From contig JAWKJY010000015.1 of assembly GCA_041393535.1 (NCBI GenBank), positions 1 to 64,000 of the forward strand: DNA of 64,000 nucleotides. The letters run 5' to 3'. A program made the translations under genes and the position numbers. The notes beneath the pieces were generated by a model. It worked only from the letters and a program-made list of their open reading frames with translations. It searched no databases and had not been told where the DNA came from. Positions 55,765-64,000 of the stretch are shown here, in pieces. Origin of the DNA: JAWKJY01 sp041393535 (GTDB lineage: Bacteria; Actinomycetota; Thermoleophilia; Gaiellales; Gaiellaceae). Position 1 is the stretch's first letter. Every line of letters starts with the position of its first letter.

Positions 55765-56949
55765 ATGGGCGAGGCGTACCTGGTCGGAGGCGTGCGAACG
55801 CCGTTCGGCCGCTATCGCGGCGCGCTGGCGGGGGCGCGGCCCGACGACCTCGCAGCGGCCGTCGTCCGAGGCGCGCTCGAGCGCGCCGGCGTACCCGACG
55901 AGGCCGTCGGCGAGGTGATCCTCGGTGCGGGCAACCAGGCGGGGGAGGACAACCGCAACGTCGCCCGGATGGCCGCGCTGCTCGCAGGGCTCCCGGTCGA
56001 GGTCCCCGGCTTCACGGTCAACCGGCTCTGCGCGAGTGGGCTGCAGGCGGTCGTCTCGGCCGCGCTGCAGGTGCGCGCGGGCGAGGCGGACGTGGTCGTC
56101 GCGGGCGGCGTCGAGTCGATGACGCGCGCGCCCATGGTGCTGCCGAAGGGGGACCGGCCGTTCTCGGCGTCGCCGGAGGTCGCCGACACGACGCTGGGCT
56201 GGCGCCTCGTCAACGTGCGCATGCGCGCGCTCGACGGCGGCGAGGCGACGATCTCGCTCGGCGAGACGGCCGAGAAGGTCGCGCGCCTCGACGGGATCAC
56301 GCGCGAGGACTCGGACGCCTTCGGCCTGCGCTCGCAGCGGCTGGCCGAGCGCGCCGCCGACGCGCTCGCGGCGGACGTGATCCCCGTCCAGGTCGGCAGG
56401 GCCAGGGTCGAGCGCGACGAGGTGCCCCGGCCGGACACGTCGGCGGAGGCGCTCGCCGCGCTGCCGCCCGCGTTCGCCGCCGACGGGATCGTCACCGCAG
56501 GGACGGCCTCGCCGCTCTCCGACGGCGCCGCGGCCCTCGTGGTCGCGAGCGGCGAGGCCGTCGAGCGGCTCGGGCTGACGCCCCGCGCACGCCTCGTCGC
56601 GGCCGCCTCCGCCGGCGTCGCCCCGAGCGTGATGGGGCTCGGCCCCGTGCCGGCGACCGAGCGGGTGCTCGCCCGCGCCGGCTGGACGATCGGCGACCTC
56701 GACGCGGTCGAGATCAACGAGGCGTTCGCGCCGCAGGTGATCGCGTGCGTCCGCCGGCTCGGCCTCGACCCGGAGACCGTGAACGCGGAAGGCGGCGCGA
56801 TCGCGCTCGGGCATCCGCTCGGCGCGAGCGGCGCGCGGCTCGCGATCGCGCTGCTCGGGCGGCTCGAGCGGACCGGCGGCCGGCGCGGCCTCGCGTCGCT
56901 CTGCATCGGCGTCGGCCAGGGGCTCTCGGTCCTCGTCGAGCGCGTCTAG
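55765..56949 (+). CDS. acetyl-CoA C-acyltransferase (thiolase; likely 3-oxoadipyl-CoA thiolase)
   Basis: 394 residues. Nucleophile Cys89 (NRLCASG), VEINEAFAPQ, GHPLGASGAR and the second Cys in CIGVGQG are all present. Cleaves a 3-oxoacyl-CoA with CoA. The neighbours (CoA-transferase A/B, maleylacetate reductase) suggest 3-oxoadipyl-CoA as substrate, the PcaF role, giving succinyl-CoA plus acetyl-CoA. Biosynthetic acetoacetyl-CoA thiolase is the alternative. GGAGG precedes the ATG. Confidence 0.9.
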   Translation: MGEAYLVGGVRTPFGRYRGALAGARPDDLAAAVVRGALERAGVPDEAVGEVILGAGNQAGEDNRNVARMAALLAGLPVEVPGFTVNRLCASGLQAVVSAALQVRAGEADVVVAGGVESMTRAPMVLPKGDRPFSASPEVADTTLGWRLVNVRMRALDGGEATISLGETAEKVARLDGITREDSDAFGLRSQRLAERAADALAADVIPVQVGRARVERDEVPRPDTSAEALAALPPAFAADGIVTAGTASPLSDGAAALVVASGEAVERLGLTPRARLVAAASAGVAPSVMGLGPVPATERVLARAGWTIGDLDAVEINEAFAPQVIACVRRLGLDPETVNAEGGAIALGHPLGASGARLAIALLGRLERTGGRRGLASLCIGVGQGLSVLVERV

Positions 56950-56954
56950 GGACG

Positions 56955-56994
56955 TGTCCGGAAACGCAGCAGCGCGGAAGGCCCTTTCCGGACA
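56955..56994 (+). terminator. inverted repeat after the thiolase gene
   Basis: TGTCCGGAAA (56955-56964) and TTTCCGGACA (56985-56994), perfect 10-bp arms with a 20-nt loop, 6 nt after the thiolase stop. Probably a terminator, so the CoA-transferase genes need their own promoter (TAGGCT at 57041). Confidence 0.5.
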
Positions 56995-57055
56995 GCCCCT
57001 GGGTGACGCGGCCGGCCCGCGCGCCGGCGGGCGCCCGCTCTAGGCTTGGGCCCGC

Positions 57056-57091
57056 ATGGGCGACCTCCGGACACGAGCGGGACGGCCATGA
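57056..57091 (+). other. possible 11-codon leader ORF upstream of the CoA-transferase
   Basis: TAGGCT (57041-57046) is followed 9 nt later by ATG 57056, which opens a short frame MGDLRTRAGRP. Its TGA overlaps the CoA-transferase ATG (ATGA). This would be a leaderless uORF coupled to the next gene, which has no ribosome site of its own. Confidence 0.35.
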
Positions 57092-57921
57092 GCCGCCGCG
57101 CCGTCCTCCAGCCGCTCGCCGACGCGATCGCGGCCAACGTCCGCGACGGCGACGCCGTCGCCCTCGAGGGCTTCACGCACCTGATCCCGTTCGCCGCCGG
57201 GCACGAGATCGCGCGCCAGGGCCGCCGCGAGCTGACGCTCGTGCGGATGACGCCCGATCTGATCTACGACCAGCTGATCGGCGTCGGCTGCGCCGCGCGG
57301 CTCGTCTTCTCGTACGGCGGGAACCCCGGGGTCGGCTCGCTCCATCGCTTCCGCGACGCGATCGAGCACGGCTGGCCGAACCCCGTCGAGGTGCTCGAGC
57401 ACTCGCACGCGGGCATGGCGAACGCCTACGTGGCGGGCGCCTCGCGCCTGCCGTTCGGCGTGCTCCGCGGGTACGCGGGCACCGACCTCGCCGCGCGGAG
57501 CCCGCTCGTCGCGTCGATCGAGTGCCCCTTCACCGGCGAGCGGCTCTCTGCCGTCCGGGCGCTCAACCCCGACGTCGCGGTGATCCACGCGCAGCAGGCG
57601 GACCGGCGCGGGAACGTCATGCTCTGGGGCCTCTCGGGCGTCCAGAAGGAGGCGGTGCTCGCCGCGTCCCGCGCGATCGCGACGGTCGAGGAGGTGGTCG
57701 ATGAGCTGGAGCCGCGCCCGCACGCGGTCGTCCTGCCGTCGTGGACGCTGACGGCGATCGCGCACGTCCCCGGGGGCGCCTGGCCGTCCTACGCCGCCGG
57801 GTACTCCGTCCGCGACAACGACTTCTACGCCGCGTGGGAGCCGATCTCGAAGGACCGCGACGCGTTCCTCGCGTGGATGCGCGAGCACGTCCTCGACGCG
57901 CCGGGCCCGGGGGCGGCGTGA
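57088..57921 (+). CDS. CoA-transferase subunit A (3-oxoadipate CoA-transferase-like)
   Basis: 277 residues of the CoA-transferase family I alpha fold: VALEGFTHLIPFAAGHEI, VFSYGGNPGVGSLHRFR and NPDVAVIHAQQADRRGNV. With subunit B it moves CoA from a donor such as succinyl-CoA to 3-oxoadipate (PcaI role) or another acid. ATG 57088 chosen; a TTG at 57046 would add 14 residues. The stop overlaps subunit B (GTGA). The GctA (glutaconate) branch is an alternative by length. Confidence 0.85.
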   Translation: MSRRAVLQPLADAIAANVRDGDAVALEGFTHLIPFAAGHEIARQGRRELTLVRMTPDLIYDQLIGVGCAARLVFSYGGNPGVGSLHRFRDAIEHGWPNPVEVLEHSHAGMANAYVAGASRLPFGVLRGYAGTDLAARSPLVASIECPFTGERLSAVRALNPDVAVIHAQQADRRGNVMLWGLSGVQKEAVLAASRAIATVEEVVDELEPRPHAVVLPSWTLTAIAHVPGGAWPSYAAGYSVRDNDFYAAWEPISKDRDAFLAWMREHVLDAPGPGAA

Positions 57922-58678
57922 GCGACGGGGCCGCCTGGACGGCCGACGAGCTGATGACCGTGGTCGCCTCGCGCGAGCTGCGCGACGGCCAGGTCTGCCT
58001 CGTCGGCGTGGGGCCGCCGAACGCCGCGGTCAACCTCGCACGCCGCCTGCACGCCCCCGACTGCGTCCTCGTCTACGAGTCGGGCGCGATCGGGGCGAGG
58101 CCGCAGCGGCTGCCGCTCTCGATCGGGGACGACGACCTGGCCGCGACCGCGGACGAGCTCGTCTCCGTCCCCGAGATGTTCAACTACTGGATCGGCGGCG
58201 GCCGGATCGACGTCGGCTTCCTCGGCGCCGCGCAGATCGACCGCTTCGGGAACGTCAACACCACGGTGATCGGCACGTACGAGCGGCCGGCCGTCCGCCT
58301 GCCCGGCGCGGGCGGGGCGCCCGAGATCGCGGCCGCCGCGCGCGAGGTGATCGTGCTGCTCCGCCACTCGCCGCGCGCGCTCGTCGAGCGGCTCGACTTC
58401 GTCACGTCGGTCGGGCACGGCGGGCCGGAGCTCCCCGCGCGTCGCTCGGCTTCGCCGGCGCGGGCCCGGTCGCCGTGATCACCGATCTCGGCGTGCTGCG
58501 GCCGGGCGCCGACGGGGAGCTCGAGCTGGCCGCGCTCTGCCCGGGCGCGACCGTCGAGCAGGCGCGCGAGCGGACGGGCTGGCCGCTGCGCGTGCGCGAG
58601 CCGCTCGCGGCGATCGAGCCGCCGCGCGCGCTCGAGCTCGAGACGCTGCGCGCGCTGCGCGCCGGCAGGGACGCCTGA
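57918..58678 (+). pseudogene. CoA-transferase subunit B, frameshifted
   Basis: The first part has the active-site region LVYESGAIGARP (Glu54), FLGAAQIDRFGNVNTTVIG and VTSVGHGG. Then the frame breaks at 58434-58439. One extra G (CCCGGCG) gives ELPGASLGFAGAGPVAVITD and continues to TGA 58676-58678, for about 253 residues. Active-site Glu and partner gene are intact, so a sequence error is likely. Coupled on both sides (GTGA before, TGATG after). Confidence 0.85.
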
Positions 58679-59655
58679 TGCTCGTCCGCTGGGGGCTGCG
58701 GGAGCTCGGCGGCGCGCTGGCCGCCGTCGGGGTCGTCCGGCCGCTGCTCGTCACGACCCGGCGCTGGGCCGGGCTCGAGCTCCCGGTCGAGCGGCGCTTC
58801 GCCGGCGTCGGGCCGCACGCCGACGCGGCCGCGGTGCGGGAGGCGATCGCCGCGACGCGGGCGGCGGGAGCGGACGGGCTCGTCGCCGTCGGCGGCGGCA
58901 GCGCGATCGACTCCGCCAAGGCGGTGTCCGCGGACGCCGACCTGCCGGTCGTCGCCGTCCCGACGACGTACGCGGGCGCCGAGTGGACGACCGGCTTCGG
59001 CTCGCGCGACGCCACGGCGTCGGTCAAGCGCCACGGGTCGGGCGCGCGCGTCGAGGCGATCGTCTACGAGCCGTCGCTGACGCTCGGGCTGCCGCCGGGC
59101 GAGACGGGCGGGACGGCGCTGAACGCGCTCGCCCACTGCGCGGAGGCGCTCTACTCGCCGGGCCGCAGCCCGGTCACGGACGCCGAGGCCCTGCTCGGCG
59201 CCCGCCTGATCGCGGCGTCGCTGCCGCGGGTGCTCGACGACGGTGCCGACGTCGACGCGCGGGCCGACCTGCTGCGCGGCGCGATGCACGCCGGCGCGAG
59301 CCTGCGGGCGGGGGTGTGCGTCGCGCACGCGCTCGCGCAGGCGCTCGGCGGCGCGACCGGCGTCTCGCACGGGCGGCTCAACGCGATCTGCCTGCCGATC
59401 GGGCTCCGCTTCAACGCCGAGGTCGCCGCCGACGAGCTCGCGCGGCTCGCGGAGGCGATGGGCACGACCGACCCGGTCGGCTGGATCGAGGACGCCGCCG
59501 CCCGCTCGGGGCCCACACGGCTGCGCGATCACGGCGTCCCGGCGGGCGACCTGCCGCGGATCGCGGAGGCGGCCGCCGAGCGCGCGCCGGCGCGGGCGAA
59601 CCCGCGCCCCGTCTCGGCGGCGGACGCGCTCGCCCTGCTCCGCGCCGCCTGGTAG
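58678..59655 (+). CDS. maleylacetate reductase-like iron-containing alcohol dehydrogenase
   Basis: 325 residues of the Fe-ADH superfamily, short form as in maleylacetate reductases. NAD-binding GGGSAIDSAKA at 72-82, PTTYAGAEWT at 95-104, then LNALAHCAEALYSPGRSPVTD and VSHGRLNAICLP in the metal region. Reduces maleylacetate to 3-oxoadipate, the step before the CoA-transferase and thiolase encoded upstream. TGATG overlap with subunit B. Confidence 0.87.
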   Translation: MLVRWGLRELGGALAAVGVVRPLLVTTRRWAGLELPVERRFAGVGPHADAAAVREAIAATRAAGADGLVAVGGGSAIDSAKAVSADADLPVVAVPTTYAGAEWTTGFGSRDATASVKRHGSGARVEAIVYEPSLTLGLPPGETGGTALNALAHCAEALYSPGRSPVTDAEALLGARLIAASLPRVLDDGADVDARADLLRGAMHAGASLRAGVCVAHALAQALGGATGVSHGRLNAICLPIGLRFNAEVAADELARLAEAMGTTDPVGWIEDAAARSGPTRLRDHGVPAGDLPRIAEAAAERAPARANPRPVSAADALALLRAAW

Positions 59656-59687
59656 CGCCGCCCCCGGCGCCATCGCCAGGGCGGCGC
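59655..59687 (+). terminator. hairpin after the maleylacetate reductase gene
   Basis: GCGCCGCCC (59655-59663) pairs with GGGCGGCGC (59679-59687), a 9-bp stem with 15-nt loop starting at the stop codon. Confidence 0.5.
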
Positions 59688-59710
59688 CTCGCACGCCTCT
59701 TCCCGTTACA

Positions 59711-59812
59711 GGATCCTCGATCGAACACGTTCGGATCCATTCGAACGCCTGATCCGGCCTTTAGCGCGCATAAACGCTAATCTTGGATCCGAAATGGTCA
59801 ATCTCTGGATCC
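59711..59812 (+). promoter_or_regulatory. regulatory region of the glyoxylate-shunt operon
   Basis: Four GGATCC sites at 59711, 59733, 59785 and 59807 form two pairs each 22 bp apart. Palindromes CGAAC-AC-GTTCG (59722-59733) and GTTCG...CGAAC (59729-59746), and TTAGCG...CGCTAA (59761-59780), fill the gap. TAATCT (59778) is a possible -10. The last GGATCC touches the GAGGAG ribosome site. Likely binding sites of a carbon-source regulator. Confidence 0.5.
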
Positions 59813-59823
59813 GAGGAGCCCGC

Positions 59824-61087
59824 ATGAGCACGCCGCCACCCGCCACGCCCGCCCCCATGGCCGAGAACCGCTGGGACGGCATCGAGCGCCCGTACGGCCC
59901 CGCCGACGTCGAGCGGCTGCGCGGCTCCGTCCAGGTCGAGCACACGCTCGCGCGGCTCGGGTCCGAGCGGCTCTGGCGGCTGCTGCAGGAGCGGCCGTAC
60001 GTCCACGCGCTCGGCGCCCAGACCGGCGCGCAGGCCGTGCAGATGGTCCGCGCCGGGCTCGAGGCGATCTACCTCTCGGGCTGGCAGGTCGCCGCGGACG
60101 CGAACCTCGCGGGGCAGACCTTCCCGGACCAGTCGCTCTACCCGGCCAACTCGGCGCCGCAGCTCGTCCGCCGGATCAACAACGCGCTGCTGCGCGCCGA
60201 TCGGATCGACCACGCCGAGGGCACGCGCGAGCGCGAGTGGCTCGCGCCGATCGTCGCGGACGCGGAGGCCGGCTTCGGCGGGCCGCTGAACGCGTTCGAG
60301 CTGATGACGCAGATGATCGAGGCGGGCGCCGCCGGCGTCCACTTCGAGGACCAGCTCGCCGCCGAGAAGAAGTGCGGCCACCTGGGCGGCAAGGTGCTCG
60401 TGCCCACGAGCCAGTTCATCCGGACGCTCGTCGCGGCGCGGCTCGCGGCGGACGTCGCCGGCGTCCCGACGGTCCTCGTCGCGCGCACCGACTCGCTCGC
60501 GGCGACGCTGCTCACGTCCGACATCGACGAGCGCGACGTCGAGTTCACGACCGGCGAGCGCACGCCCGAGGGCTTCTTCCTCGTCCGGCCCGGGATCGAG
60601 TCGGCGATCGCGCGCGGGCTCGCGTACGCCCCGTTCGCCGACCTGATCTGGTGCGAGACGGGCACGCCGGACCTCGGCGAGGCGCGCGAGTTCGCCCAGG
60701 CGATCCACCGCGAGTTCCCGGGCAAGCTGCTCGCCTACAACTGCTCGCCCTCGTTCAACTGGCGGCGCGCGCTCGACGACGACGAGATCGCGCGCTTCCA
60801 GCGCGAGCTCGGCGAGCTCGGCTACCGCTTCCAGTTCATCACCCTGGCGGGCTGGCACGCCAACAACGCCGCCATGTTCGAGCTCGCGTCGGGGTACCGT
60901 GAAGGCGGCATGAGCGCCTACGTGAAGCTGCAGCAGCGGGAGTTCGCGCTCGAGGAGCACGGCTACACCGCCACGCGCCACCAGCGCGAGGCCGGCGCGG
61001 GCTGGTTCGACCAGGTCCTCGAGACGATCACCGGCGGCGAGGCCTCCACGCTCGCGCTGAGGGCTCGACCGAGGAGGAGCAGTTCTG

Positions 61088-61088
<1 letters not shown>
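59824..61088 (+). CDS. aceA: isocitrate lyase, last residues frameshifted
   Basis: About 421 residues after correction. Catalytic KKCGHLGGK (Lys182-Lys190, Cys184), metal-binding VADAEAGFGG, and NCSPSFNW are intact. Splits isocitrate into glyoxylate and succinate. Near 61058, CTGAGGG should read CTGGAGGG; this restores LEGSTEEEQF and a TGA at 61086 that overlaps the malate synthase ATG. As written, the frame runs on into aceB. ATG 59824 has AGGAG upstream; the ATG at 59794 lies before it. Confidence 0.93.
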
Positions 61089-62706
<1,618 letters not shown>

Positions 62707-62721
62707 CGGTGGCGGGGACGA

Positions 62722-62753
62722 GCGGGGGGAGAAGCGCGAGCTTCTCCCCCCGC
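62722..62753. terminator. strong hairpin terminator with GCGA loop
   Basis: A 14-bp perfect stem (GCGGGGGGAGAAGC and complement) with a GCGA tetraloop, between aceB and the convergent lipoprotein gene. CTTCTCCCCCC follows but there is no U-tract. Confidence 0.75.
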
Positions 62754-62758
62754 AGGGG

Positions 62759-63259
62759 TCAGCCCCGGCCGCCGCCCAGCGCCTCGTTGATCGCCGTGAT
62801 CGTGGCGCTGCCGGCGATGCCGTCCGCCTCGAGGCCCTTCTCGCGCTGGAAGGCGCCGACGGCGGCGGCGGTACGGGCGCCGTAGTTGCCGTCCGCCGAG
62901 CCGGGGTCGTAGCCGAGCGCGGCGAGGGCGGTCTGGAGCTGGGCGACGCGCTCGCCGGAGTCGCCCTCTCGCATCGTCTCGCCGGGCGCGATCGTGCCCG
63001 CGCTCGGCGCGGCGGGCTCCGGCTCGGCCGGCGACGGGGGCGCCGGGACGACCGCCACGTCGCCGGTCGACGTGGCGGGGATCGACCCGTCGACGGTGTC
63101 GGTGAGGAACGAGTCGGTCTCGCCCGCGTCGGTCGAGCCGCCGCCGTCGTCGCCGCCGCAGGCCGCGGCGAGGCCGCCGAGGGACAGGGCGAGCACGGCC
63201 GCCGCGGTCGCGCGGGTGCGGCGGGAGCGGGTGGGCGAGGGGAGCGGGGACGGGGGCAT
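62759..63259 (-). CDS. lipoprotein with peptidoglycan-binding domain
   Basis: 166 residues. A signal with lipobox LAAAC (Cys34), a Pro/Ala/Glu linker, and a C-terminal PG_binding_1 domain of about 65 residues: REGDSGERVAQLQTALAALGYDPG, YGARTAAAVGAFQREKGLEADGIAG. Lipid-anchored outside the cell and attached to the wall. ATG start. Confidence 0.88.
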   Translation of the reverse strand: MPPSPLPSPTRSRRTRATAAAVLALSLGGLAAACGGDDGGGSTDAGETDSFLTDTVDGSIPATSTGDVAVVPAPPSPAEPEPAAPSAGTIAPGETMREGDSGERVAQLQTALAALGYDPGSADGNYGARTAAAVGAFQREKGLEADGIAGSATITAINEALGGGRG

Positions 63260-63323
63260 CGGGACGACCTCCGGGTCGGCGGCGGTGGGCAGGTGGGCGC
63301 GCGGCGAAGCCGCTGGCGGGCCG

Positions 63324-63647
63324 TCAGGCCAGGAGCGGCGAGCGCCCGGACGCGAAGCGCGCGGGGGCCGGAGCGCACGGCCCGCGGCCGCGCGGCGGGC
63401 GCGGCGCGGCGATGCTCGAGCCGCGCGGCCGTGTCGTCGACAGCCCCGCGAGCGCCGCGAGGCGGCGGACGGCGGCTGCCGCGAGCGCGAGCCCCGCGAC
63501 GAGGCAGCAGACGGCGGCGGCGAGCACGGGCACGGCGTCTCCCTGCAGCGCGGCGAGCACGATCGCAGCCGCGACGAGGGCCAGGGCGAGGAGGCGCACC
63601 CACCGGCGCTCGCTCGCGTGGTCGATCCACGCGTGGAGCCGGGACAT
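63324..63647 (-). CDS. small membrane protein
   Basis: 107 residues: two hydrophobic segments (LLALALVAAAIVLAALQG and VLAAAVCCLVAGLALAAAA) with a basic Arg/Pro-rich tail. No family recognised. Possibly cotranscribed with the MFS gene upstream of it (9-nt gap). Confidence 0.5.
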   Translation of the reverse strand: MSRLHAWIDHASERRWVRLLALALVAAAIVLAALQGDAVPVLAAAVCCLVAGLALAAAAVRRLAALAGLSTTRPRGSSIAAPRPPRGRGPCAPAPARFASGRSPLLA

Positions 63648-63656
63648 GCGGGGATC

Positions 63657-64000
63657 CTAGCGCGCGCCGCCGGCCGGGGGGCGCGGCGCGCGCCCCCTCG
63701 GTGCGAGGCGCAACGGGAGCGCGGAGACGAGCACGATCCCGCTCAGGACGGTCATCAGCAGCGCGATCCGGTGCTGCGCGTCGCGGTCGATCGAGTCCCC
63801 GAACGCGATGCCGAGCACGCACGCCGCGAGGATCGAGCCGAGGTAGCGCGCGGTCATGAACAGGCCGGAGGCGGTGCCGATCGCGTCCGGCCGCGAGGCG
63901 CGGACGAGCGTCGCCTGCAGGCCGAGGTTCGAGAAGCCGCTGCTCGCGCCGAGCGCGGCGAGGACGACGACGATCCACCACACGGGGCTGCCGTCGCCGA
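63657..64000 (-). CDS. MFS transporter, C-terminal part
   Basis: About 114 codons read in from the right edge; the start is outside the window. It has the MFS C-terminal half pattern: WWIVVVLAALGASSGFSNLGLQ, GTASGLFMTARYLGSILAACVLG and a last helix ending in a basic tail. Resembles drug exporters of the DHA2 (14-helix) group. Substrate unknown. Confidence 0.75.
   Translation of the reverse strand, partial: GDGSPVWWIVVVLAALGASSGFSNLGLQATLVRASRPDAIGTASGLFMTARYLGSILAACVLGIAFGDSIDRDAQHRIALLMTVLSGIVLVSALPLRLAPRGRAPRPPAGGAR

Overview
The window is about 75% GC and gene-dense. It has frequent GTG starts, short ATGA/GTGA/TGATG gene overlaps, and SDR, acyl-CoA dehydrogenase, luciferase-like and hydantoinase families side by side. 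This fits a high-GC actinobacterium, most likely a soil-type Thermoleophilia (Solirubrobacterales/Gaiellales-like). The lineage is inferred from gene content and composition, not from a marker gene. No CRISPR array, transposase, integrase, rRNA or phage gene is visible. One tRNA-Ser(GGA) is present.

Layout. 1-14.7 kb: a Nudix hydrolase fragment, an oxidoreductase/amidohydrolase/DUF59 operon, a class I glutamine amidotransferase, a quinone-oxidoreductase-like enzyme, a DUF1326+DUF2182 pair, an odd ion channel, a membrane-anchored cytochrome c, a Baeyer-Villiger-type monooxygenase, the tRNA, a hydrolase/SDR pair and tandem crcB fluoride channels. 14.7-22.3 kb: a bicupin, a beta-CASP metallo-hydrolase coupled to a TolB-like propeller, a large secreted propeller/Ig-like protein, and a GntR regulator divergent from a TauE/SafE exporter. 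22.4-30 kb: a leftward catabolic operon (luciferase-like oxidoreductase, M20 N-carbamoyl-amidase, methylmalonate-semialdehyde dehydrogenase), then cupin, transporter, ABM and BKACE genes and an ArgA-type acetyltransferase. 30-40.8 kb: a CDF exporter, an HtrA-type protease, HAD phosphatase, PRTase, a cysteine-free DksA-like protein, OBAP and TPM proteins, an acyl-CoA dehydrogenase, an SRPBCC-DUF378 fusion and an asparaginase. 40.8-55 kb: two copies of a hydantoinase/oxoprolinase plus cysteine-hydrolase module, one on each side of a 1155-residue multi-PAS histidine kinase. 55-64 kb: a STAS protein, the lower 3-oxoadipate pathway (thiolase, CoA-transferase A and B, maleylacetate reductase), the glyoxylate shunt (isocitrate lyase, malate synthase), a peptidoglycan-binding lipoprotein and an MFS fragment.

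How the genes fit together. The window looks like a carbon- and nitrogen-scavenging region. Hydantoin- or creatinine-like ureides could be opened by the HyuAB proteins and decarbamoylated by the isochorismatase-fold hydrolases. N-carbamoyl beta-amino acids could be cleaved by the M20 enzyme and drained through methylmalonate-semialdehyde dehydrogenase. Aromatic-derived maleylacetate could be converted to succinyl-CoA plus acetyl-CoA, with the glyoxylate shunt recovering C2 units.

Two patterns run through the whole window. (1) At least ten otherwise well-conserved genes carry single-base frameshifts. Most are loss of one G from a GG, four of them in a CCGGCG context. These look more like sequence or assembly errors than real decay, and they create a false 970-residue isocitrate lyase-malate synthase 'fusion'. 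(2) Transcription signals are recognisable: TANNNT -10 boxes exactly 6-8 nt before the start codon at several genes (leaderless mRNAs), and perfect GC-rich palindromes without U-tracts between convergent genes.
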